Shown here: positions 56,455-64,000 of the stretch, one piece after another
Layout: each line of letters begins with the position of its first letter
Position numbering within the stretch: the first letter of the stretch is position 1
Source: Valencia hispanica
Taxonomy: Eukaryota; Chordata; Actinopteri; Cyprinodontiformes; Valenciidae
Length of the DNA stretch: 64,000 bases
Reading direction: 5' to 3'
NCBI GenBank assembly: GCA_963556495.2
Contig: OY747705.1
Location: 8,487,501 to 8,551,500, forward strand
The notes under the pieces: generated by a model
What the model was told of the DNA's origin: nothing
What the model saw: only the letters and a program-made list of their open reading frames with translations
The model's database searches: none
Made by a program: the position numbers and the translations under genes

Positions 56455-59400
56455 GTAAGTCCACCATATTCTCCCACTACAACACAGTGGAGCTGAGGTA
56501 ATCACGTTCCTATCCACAATCCATCGGCTTATGATCCCATTGTGAAAGGTGATTTCACAATGGTGTCAGCTTTACTGAATTAGATACCAAAAGTAAAACT
56601 GACAACTTTGTTTACATGATCGCTTGTCTCCATCTTTTTTTGACTCACTACATGAAATCTTAGGGCAAATCCTGTTTTTTGTAATATGCTTCGGCGCTAA
56701 TCCCTTTTTTTGTTGCTTTTTTGTCACATCATCATGTTCCAGATCATGAAAGAAATGTTAATGGCATACACAAATAACTAGTGAAAATACAAAATCAAAT
56801 TCAGTTGTTAAAGTAACAAAGGTTTCCAAAAGAACATGATGCTGTGTGAGACCTCCAACTTTGGTGGCAACAGCTGCCATGAAATCTGGAAATTAGTGTT
56901 TTTTGGCTCTCTCTTCTTTGCAGAATTTATTTTAATTCAGCCACACAGGAGGGAATGGTTGGGTATGAACAGCTTGATTAAGGTCAGGCCAGCATCTCAA
57001 TGGGCGTCCAAACTTTGACAGTCAAACATGGTGGTTGTAATGTGATGGTCTAGGGCTGCTTTCCTTCTTTAGGACCTGGATGCCTTGGCTTCAATCATGA
57101 AACCATGAATTCTGCTCTCAAACAGAAAACCCTGAGGGAGAATGTCCGGCCATTCATTTGATGGAAAAATGATTACCAGCACAATGTTTTGTCCTGGAGA
57201 ACATTAGGAACACATGGTGTTCCAAATGAATATGTGAATCATACCAAAACACCAAAGGCATGGCCTGAAATCAAGCAGGAACATCAGCTACTTTCTACGC
57301 CAAGGTCGGCGTCTATCAAGGGTCCGCCCTATCAGACCTGATGACCACCCACCAAATGTGGCACAATGTGAGATTCCAATGCATCAAGATAAAAATGTAA
57401 AGTAAGTTTTTGAAGCACAAAGGACCATGCAGTCACCATTTGTTTAATAGTGGGTATTGTTGTGACCTCTGACATTTATATACTTTACTTGTAATGTTCG
57501 CAAAAAGATCTGTATCTATTTCTGAGTGGCAATCAGCAAGTATGCATTGTCTTACATGTAAATTGTATTTCTTACTCAACATAATCCAAATAATTCACTT
57601 TAAAACCAGATGTACCCTATTCATTATATTCTAGAACTGCAGCGAATTATTATTTGGTCAATAAATCAGTCAAACTGTTAAATTAGTCACCGACTAATCA
57701 GGGATTTTATTCCTGCTCTGCTTTCTGCAACAGCTCCCTCTGTTCGGAATTTATGAAGATCTCTACATTATCACTTCTTATGTAGATAATATTTTTAATG
57801 AATGATAAATTAAGAAAGAGAAATAGCTTTAATTAGTTAAAATAATTTATGTGTTTCGTGTATAAATAAAACACATACATACAGGTCAGAGATTTACATC
57901 CATCTCTGACCTTTATGTTGTGTGTCTGATGTCTGTCACTCCGTCTTTTCCCCGCCCCCTTTGTATTACAGCCCTACTTTTATTTTGGTGTGACATCACT
58001 GGCCCCCATTAAGCCCTGTTTGAAACCTTCCTGGATACACCCCTGCTCAGCAGTCTTGAAGTATTTTCAAGCTTATATAAACATTATTATTCAAGCATTG
58101 TTACCTATATTCATTTTGAATATGACACACTGAATCAATCGCACTGTGGGGTTAAACACAGCGGGTCTGGCGCACATGAATAAATACCGTTATTAATTCC
58201 AACTCTCAGGGAAGAGCTTTGATTCTTTCAGATTTTTTCACTTTTGTTTTGTTTGTTCTGCTGATGAAAAATCTCCCCATAGCGGAAGTTATGATGCTGC
58301 TCTGTCTCGGTTTAACAGCGGTGAACAAAGCTGGAAGGATTGTGACACAGAGGTAGGAGAAAAGCTGTATCTGCATGGCAGAACAAGCAGCTACTACTGC
58401 GCACATAACAACATAAAAACGAGCATGTTTCAGAGCTTTGCGCGCAAAGTTCTGGTGCTGCTGAGGGGAAAAGCGAGGAGCCAGTTATGGGCTGGGAGCG
58501 TGCTTGCAATGACACACGTTTTTCACTCCGGGGCGATGAGGAGCAGTAGTGAGAGAACAGATCAATGCGGAGATGCACAGACATATGCAACACCTGTATT
58601 TTAATTCTTTTTTAATGCCAATATATTTGCAAGGTTAGAGGAGAAGCAGGTCGTTCTGATGACTTCGCCGGGACAATTTTAACTTAAGTTGATAATGTCT
58701 GACTGTCTGACGTGTTTTTGCAACCACTTCTGTTAAAAATGAGGGATAGTGTCTCAATTTGCAGGACATGCAAAAAGTGATGAAAATGCAGGACATCTAG
58801 CCACCCTAGCTAAGGACACGGCAACAGTGGACACACCCTGGACCCTTCTCTATGCTGATGATGTTGCACTGTCCGACCCAAAGTAACTGGCACATGAAGA
58901 TCAAATGCAAACCTGGAGCAACCGATTGAAAGAAGATGGCCTGAAACTGAAAAGCGGCGAGACAGAATACCTCAAACGTGGCCCCCAGACCAATGACACA
59001 TTCAAGATCGATGAACAGGAGCTAGTCAACACCCCAGAGTTTAAATACCTTGGGCTGCTGGTCACCTCAGAAGTGAACATGGCGTCCGATGACTGCGCAA
59101 GAGCAAACGTGGCGAGGCTTAAATATGACAAGTCACCAGAGTGCTGTGCAATAAGACGATGCCCGAATACCTCAAGACCAAAACCTAGAAGACTCAAGGT
59201 GACTCCAGTCACTGCCAAGATGAGAAGAGTCCGGCTTCGATGGTGTGGCCACATCATGCGCACCAATGACGAACTTCCGGCAAAGACGGCTCTATGGCTT
59301 AACCCTGGCAGAAAGAGATCACGTTGCTGCCCAAAGAAGCGCCGGATGGATTGCGTCGTGAAGGAGATGAAGACTCTAGGCTTAACCGACACCAGTGACA

Positions 59401-62400
59401 TGGCCAAGTAGAGACAGATACAGAAGACCTTGTATAAACGGGAACAGCGCGAGTAAAGCAGAAGATTAGCAGCTCTATAACTGAAAGAATTTCCACTTCT
59501 GAAAAAGAGACATTTTTATGTTTAAAGTTTGGACTTAAATCTAATTGAGGTGACCTTAAACCATGGGTCTCCAATTCCGGGCCTCAAGGGCCGGTCTCCA
59601 GCCATTTTTAGATGTGTCTCTGCTCCAACACAGCTGATTCAAATGGTCCAACTACCTCCTCAGCATGTCAAAGTTCTGCAGAGGCCTTCTAGTGAGCCAT
59701 CGTTTGATTCAGGAGTGCTTAACCAGAGAAAGAACTAAAACATGCAGGAGACTGGCCCTTGAGGACCGGAATTGGGCACCCCTGCCTTAAACAGACAGTT
59801 TTTACTGAAAGACCCTCTTATGTGGTTGACTAAAACAATTCTGCAAAGACAAATTGACTACAACGATGTAAAGACATCACAAAAACTTGATGGCCGTTGT
59901 TGTAGCCAATTGGTTGGCACAACCAGTTATTAGGTTTAGGGGCTTGTTTGGATGGCTTTTTTCCCTGTAATAAATAAAATATTCATTTTAAAATGACATT
60001 TTGTCTCTACTCAGGTTATTTTTGATATTAAAATTTGTTGGCAAATATCAGAACAAATCTGTGAAGGGAAAATACTCTCTTACGGCACTGCATACAATAA
60101 TAAATAATTATATACAATGTCTACGTATTCAGCGCGACACCCCAGAAAAAGATTTGAAGTCGGAGGACTACCAGCAGTTCAAGGATATCGGAGCAGCCTG
60201 TCTCAGTGGGGGTGACAGCGAACAACTGCTGAAATTTGTCCAGGATGAGAAAAACCAGGTAACATCACTAGTAGGCTACTGTATGAGGCAGAGCGAGGGT
60301 CCCGGTACTGTATTCATGCCCTACAGATATGAAGGGATGCCAGATTGACTGTGTTAATCTGTCAAACAGCACTAAAAGCACATCCACTCAGCACTGCACA
60401 CCATCCAGCTCCGTATGTTAAACATTAAGATGCAGCAGTTTCTTGGTGCCTGCCGACCTTTTGACCTGAAGGTGTGGAGGGGAAACAAGCAGATATTCAG
60501 TCAGATTTTTCGCTCCACTGCTAACACCCATCAACATGGTGCTCCTCTAAGTGCCCTTGGTTGTTCCAACTCTCCACACTTCATGCAGTGGTGTGCAGCC
60601 TACTTTGGGAAAAAAAGTCCTACTATCCCCTCCTTTGTACTGAAGAGCTGAAATTATTGAATATGTAATGAGAAGGTTTACGGACAGTACTCGCATGAGA
60701 TGCAGTGTGAGGTTTTGGCCACACAAAGCAGCATAATCCGTATATTTTTCTGAATCCAGTGCTTGTTGAGTTTTGTTTATTGCTGCTGTAAGTTATGGCA
60801 TACATACTGTTAGTCATGCCATGCGTTACAAGAATTAGACAACTGATCTTACAGAGGTCCAATCATGTTTAATTAAATATGACCCACAACACATGCGACC
60901 AAATTTGTATGCATTATAAAGGCACTATTGGGTCAAAGAATTTGAAGATTGCTGTTTCTGGCTTGTGTTGCTCAGCATTGGCTTTGAAAAATATAAACTC
61001 TTTCCTCTTATTTTACAAATAAGGATCTGAAACGTAATCCCTCCTCACTGTGGAACATGATAGTGGTAGCATCATGCTGAGGGGATAATTTTCTTTAGCA
61101 AGTCAGAGTTGATGAGAAGCTGGATGGAGTTAAATACAGGGCAATAGAGAGAGCAAACCTGTTGGAAGCGACGAAGGACTTTAGCCTGGGGTGGAGGTTC
61201 ACCTTCCAGCAGCACAATGACCCTAAACATACTTCCAGGGCCGCAGCAGGACGGTTCACATCTCAACAAAGTCATGTGTTAGAATGTGCTTGAGAGGCTA
61301 TGGCAAAACTAGATAGCTAATATTCATAGAAATTCTCCATTTGGTCTGGCTGTGTTTGAGGTAAAGAATTATGGGTAAAATTTAACTCTCTAGATGTACA
61401 AAGCTGGTACACAAAGTACCCAAAAATATTTTTGCAGATACAATTACAGTTGCTCTAGAAATGATTGACTTTGGGGTGCTAAATATAAATCTACCTCACT
61501 CTTATCAGATTTTTAAAAAAGAAGGGTAAACTCATGTATGAATTCCTTCACCTAGATACCAAACCAAGTCGCATTTTAGCATCTGAGGGACACCACTATA
61601 GTAAATAAAGGTGTCATTTTACAACAAGATCACTCTTTGTACTTTTTCACCCACCCACAGGGAATTGTGAAGTCCATGGGCTGTGGTCTCTTGGCACCTC
61701 TTGTAGATGAACTAGTTAGGAATGAGAAGAGTCATGACCACTGCCAGGCTGCCATCACACAACTGACCAAGGTAGGTACCAGCAATGCAGCTGCAGCCCA
61801 CGTCAGGTCTCATCTTTGCATTTTATTACACTTCCGAACTGTCCAGACGGTGGGCAGGATAAAAAGATAAGACTGTTGCTGAGGCAGATTTATTTCAGGG
61901 GTCTTTAAAAAAAGACGCTGGATGTACGGAAATGAATTCCTCCCCACAGCACTGTTTGCTCTCCTTTTAATCCATAGCCTTGTAGTTTTATCACAGTGTA
62001 ATTTATGCTAATTTCTTATCCAGAACAACATAATGTGGAACCAGAGGTGAGTAGAGTGGCCAAAAATTGGACTCAAGTAAGAGTAGCATTAATTCAACAT
62101 TTTTTTACTCAAGTGAAAGTAAAAAGTAGCCGTCTGAGAAATTAATCAAGTAAGAGTAAAAAAGGTTGATTAAAAGGCTACTTAAGTACTGATTAACTAT
62201 TTAATCATAACATTTGATGTAATATTTAAAAATGATGTCATTAGTTTGACAAAAATATTATGTGCAAATTCTGGTATTTGAAATACTAAATTATACAAAT
62301 ATAAAAAAAAAAAAAAAAGATTCAAGACTGAAAAAACATGCAATTAAACAATTTCTTTACATCAAAAAACTTATGAAACTAACACTTTTGGTAGATAATG

Positions 62401-63899
62401 TATATACACTTAGAGCAGAATAAAATACTTCTGTTGACATGTATGGGGTTTACCGTATATTGACTATTTCCAAATGGCACAACAGACTCGGCAGATAGAA
62501 ATGTGTCTCTCTCGTGCATTTTTGGTTAAAATATGCTTTTTTCATTCACTAAAGTTACCTGTGTTTGGTAAAGTATCCAGAAATTTTACTCAAGAGCAGT
62601 TATACTTCATATTAATATTACAAAAAGTAAAAGTGGGATGTAATAAAACCACTTATGAAAGTAATTCTTTCCCAAATAGTTACTCAAGTAAATGTAACTG
62701 AGTAAATGTAACTAGTTACTACCCACCTCTGTGTGGAACACAATAATGACAACCAATATCTCAAAAGAAAAAATTGCTAGAGGAAAAGAGGGCCACTCAC
62801 ATTTTAAAATGTGGCCAAATGAAGTTTGAGACCTAAACGATAATGGGAAATCTGTAAATATTTATGACTTTCTAAGGCACAAAATTAAGAAGATTAAATC
62901 TAAGCTTTTTTTTTTAGAACCCTGCAGAAACCCTATTTGTATCAAGGCTAGTATAACTTATTCATATGCAACTAACTAATGTTCACCAGATACCGGCCTT
63001 TGCACGTTTTATTGAAAACATCTTTTACGCCGTATTTCCTTTTCTTTGGCTTCTACATTAGACCCTGGTGTCTGCTTCACCTGAAACTGTCCGTCTCAGT
63101 GGAGCTGACCAATAAAGAAACCAGCAACTGTTTCCTTTGTACCCGTGTCAGTTAATGAAAATAAAGAAGAAGAAAAAAAAAAAGAAATGACAAACTTAGG
63201 TTCTGTTGCGATTAAGGACTCTTTGAAGGTTTCACACATGCTCTGTTTTTTAGACTTGCAGCTCCAGAACCCTCCTGGAGAGCTTCCTTGAATTAACTGA
63301 GACCATAGATCCACGTGCCATTTCTGAAACCATTCTAGCCCTTCTCCCTCATCTTCAAACAGGTATGTAAACATACTTTGTTAAAGTCTTTACACATCAC
63401 AATCACCAATGCACAGCAGTGAAAAAACACACCTTTAAGTCTGCCTTTAGCATAAGAAGTTCTGATAAAGTAAAAATAACCATGTGCACGCAATTTTTGG
63501 AAGCATGTAAGGCTAATCTACTACTAAGCAGAAGACAAAATATTACAAAACATGGTATTTAGCTCCCTCTACAGCACAAGGTTAGTAGGTGAAGATCAAC
63601 GTCAAAGGAAATTCTGTTTAAAAAGCTTAGTTTTTCTTGTTTTTTAAAGTTCTGCTTCAGCTGCATGAGAACCAAGCAGCCTGTGTGGGCTTGGCTCTGT
63701 CAGCTCTTCAAAAGCAGCTGTCCCGACTGCCTGTACCTTACACCCAGCAGCAGGAGGAGGCTGACGAGCACGGTCTGTGTCGCTGCTGCATCGCCTTGGC
63801 TCTGTTCACTAAGCCTTTTATAGAGGGGGTGAAGAAGAGAGATGAGAACTGTAATCCCACCGCAGAAGATGACGAGCTGAAGGCTGAGATTCTGAAGTT
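56416..63899 (+). CDS. glmn: glmn (glomulin), N-terminal part, 5 coding exons, 3' end outside window
   Basis: Glomulin is a HEAT-like-repeat protein that binds the RBX1 RING domain and blocks E2 recruitment to cullin-RING ubiquitin ligases; it also binds FKBP12. Human loss-of-function causes glomuvenous malformations. Exons: coding from 56416 to 56454, then 60133-60258, 61661-61771, 63254-63362 and 63650-63899 (donor gtatgt). The reading MNEDKVYEIIQRW is exactly as long as the 13-residue human start (MAVEELQSIIKRC). Later blocks match strongly: LKFVQDEKNQ, VKSMGCGLL, GLALSALQKQLSRLPVPY and DEHGLCRCCIALALFTKPF. About 177 residues (roughly 30% of the protein) are present. All junctions keep frame (phases 0, 0, 0, 1, 2). 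Introns 1-3 are full of transposon remnants. Confidence 0.93.
56830..57000 (-). mobile_element. Tc1-like fragment, minus strand
   Basis: CAGAATTTATTTTAATTCAG then CCACACAGGAGGGAATGGTT parallels 13570-13620, so it belongs to the same family as the minus-strand remnant there. Confidence 0.45.
57003..57200 (+). mobile_element. Tc1-like transposon, left half of a split copy
   Basis: ACAGTCAAACATGGTGGTTG, TGTGATGGTCTAGGGCTGC, AAACCATGAATTCTGCTCTC and GAGAATGTCCGGCCATTC follow a common fish Tc1-like transposase in order. The continuation reappears at about 59485. Confidence 0.8.
57630..58805. mobile_element. Degenerate hAT-like sequences
   Basis: TAGAACTGCAGCGAATTATT near 57633 resembles the TAGAGCTGCAACGATTA-type hAT terminus. 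AGGACATCTAGCCACCCTA near 58790 resembles another fish DNA-transposon terminus. Boundaries and whether these belong together are unknown. Confidence 0.3.
58810..59470 (+). mobile_element. LINE (RTE-like) reverse-transcriptase fragment
   Basis: Reads LLYADDVALSDPK (the RT active-site box with the two Asp residues), a stop, then LKEDGLKLKSGETEYL, TPEFKYLGLLVTSEVNM and, after an internal deletion, MRRVRLRWCGHIMR, a C-terminal signature of RTE-type elements. Both ends are truncated. Confidence 0.75.
59485..60051 (+). mobile_element. Tc1-like transposon, right half of a split copy
   Basis: Begins with TTTCCACTTCTGAAAAAGAG, continues GTTTGGACTTAAATCTAATT (the Tc1 GLNPIE region) and AACAATTCTGCAAAGA, and ends with CCAGTTATTAGGTTTAGGGG and ATTTTAAAATGACATTTTGT. 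A MITE (59562-59784) interrupts it. It ends about 80 bp before glmn exon 2. Confidence 0.8.
59562..59784. mobile_element. hAT-type MITE, 223 bp, with perfect 8-bp target duplication
   Basis: Left CATGGGTCTCCAATTCCGG and right complement of CAGGGGTGCCCAATTCCGG. CCTTAAAC is duplicated at 59554-59561 and 59785-59792. Inner text (GGGCCTCAAGGGCC; GGCCCTTGAGGACC) is a familiar fish MITE. It interrupts the Tc1 transposase relic. Confidence 0.92.
60133..60258 (+). CDS. glmn: glmn coding exon 2 (42 aa)
   Basis: Acceptor ctacgtattcag, donor gtaaca, phase 0. Encodes RDTPEKDLKSEDYQQFKD then the helix pair ending LLKFVQDEKNQ, matching the human block that ends LLEIIQNEKNK. Confidence 0.92.
60890..61500 (+). 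mobile_element. Tc1-like transposon remnant
   Basis: Closely parallels 52370-52860 of the full-length Tc1: GAACATGATAGTGGTAGCAT, TGGATGGAGTTAAATACAGG, TTCACCTTCCAGCAGCACAA. The third catalytic region is deleted. Lies in glmn intron 2. Confidence 0.75.
61661..61771 (+). CDS. glmn: glmn coding exon 3 (37 aa)
   Basis: Acceptor ttcacccacccacag, donor gtaggt, phase 0. Encodes GIVKSMGCGLLAPLVDEL and onward to AAITQLTK, aligning with human VIIKNMGWNLVGPVV. Confidence 0.92.
62042..62731. mobile_element. hAT-like non-autonomous element, 690 bp, with perfect 8-bp target duplication
   Basis: Left CAGAGGTGAGTAGAGTGG, right complement CAGAGGTGGGTAGTAACTAG. TGTGGAAC is duplicated at 62034-62041 and 62732-62739. 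Subterminal ACTCAAGTAA-type motifs recur at both ends (possible transposase-binding repeats). No transposase. Lies in glmn intron 3; a truncated relative is at 37531. Confidence 0.92.
63254..63362 (+). CDS. glmn: glmn coding exon 4 (36 aa plus 1 nt)
   Basis: Acceptor ctctgttttttag, donor gtatgt, phase 1 out. Encodes TCSSRTLLESFLELTETI and onward to LALLPHLQT, aligning with human LLLGLLELIEEP and SILLLLQPLQT. Confidence 0.92.
63650..63899 (+). CDS. glmn: glmn coding exon 5 (83 aa)
   Basis: Acceptor gttttttaaag, donor gtatgt at 63900 (phase 2 out). Encodes VLLQLHENQAACVGLALS, QLSRLPVPYTQQQ, HGLCRCCIALALFTKPF and DDELKAEILK, the clearest glomulin match in the window. Reading past the donor quickly reaches a stop, which supports the splice site. 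Confidence 0.93.
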
Positions 63900-64000
63900 G
63901 TATGTTTCTGTTCCTGTGTTTTCTTGTGCACACACCTAAGCAGCAAACTGAAAACTTCCATGAGTGACACATGCATCTGAGAGAGCCTTGTGTAGATGAT

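Noticed and set aside
58905..59411. Pair of fully overlapping 168-codon frames on both strands
   Set aside because: The + strand frame is the RTE-like LINE relic; the minus frame is its shadow.

Overview
The window reads as teleost fish genomic DNA. It holds three vertebrate-type multi-exon genes, all on the + strand with GT-AG introns, in a background dense with fish-typical repeats: many Tc1-like DNA transposon copies, L2/Rex1-like and RTE-like LINE pieces, tRNA-headed SINEs, hAT-type non-autonomous elements and long microsatellites. There are no bacterial-type genes, CRISPR arrays or free-standing RNA genes. Protein matches below were made by reading the translations against remembered family sequences; no search was run.

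Layout. (1) 1-25.2 kb: the 3' half of evi5, ten phase-0 exons from 1527 to 24453, encoding the C-terminal coiled coil and an acidic tail ending in STTV, then a 3' UTR with AATAAA at 25186. (2) 25.2-28.2 kb: intergenic and upstream DNA of gfi1, CpG-dense from about 27.3 to 28.2 kb. (3) 28221-31155: a complete gfi1 of six coding exons and 399 residues, with an N-terminal SNAG motif and six C2H2 zinc fingers. (4) 31.2-56.4 kb: about 25 kb with no convincing gene, filled with transposon, LINE and SINE remnants and simple repeats. (5) 56.3-63.9 kb: the first five coding exons of glmn (glomulin), running off the right edge.

The evi5-gfi1 adjacency is the conserved vertebrate linkage, and glmn lies nearby in mammals too. 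In mammals RPAP2 lies between GFI1 and GLMN on the opposite strand; no rpap2 exon was recognised here. The three genes are linked but not known to share a pathway: EVI5 is a TBC-domain Rab-GAP-like regulator of the cell cycle and trafficking, GFI1 a SNAG/zinc-finger repressor of blood and inner-ear development, and glomulin an inhibitor of cullin-RING ligases.

The most notable structures are: a 94-bp block of the evi5 3' UTR repeated in the last evi5 intron; microsatellites abutting the gfi1 start codon and three splice junctions; a 20-bp-arm hairpin in gfi1 intron 2; a hAT-like element with intact 8-bp target duplications that hosts a second, intact MITE; a Tc1 inserted at TA inside an older Tc1; and a Tc1 copy in glmn intron 1 split by about 2.3 kb of other repeats and carrying its own MITE. 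I found no clear candidate for an entirely new biological system.
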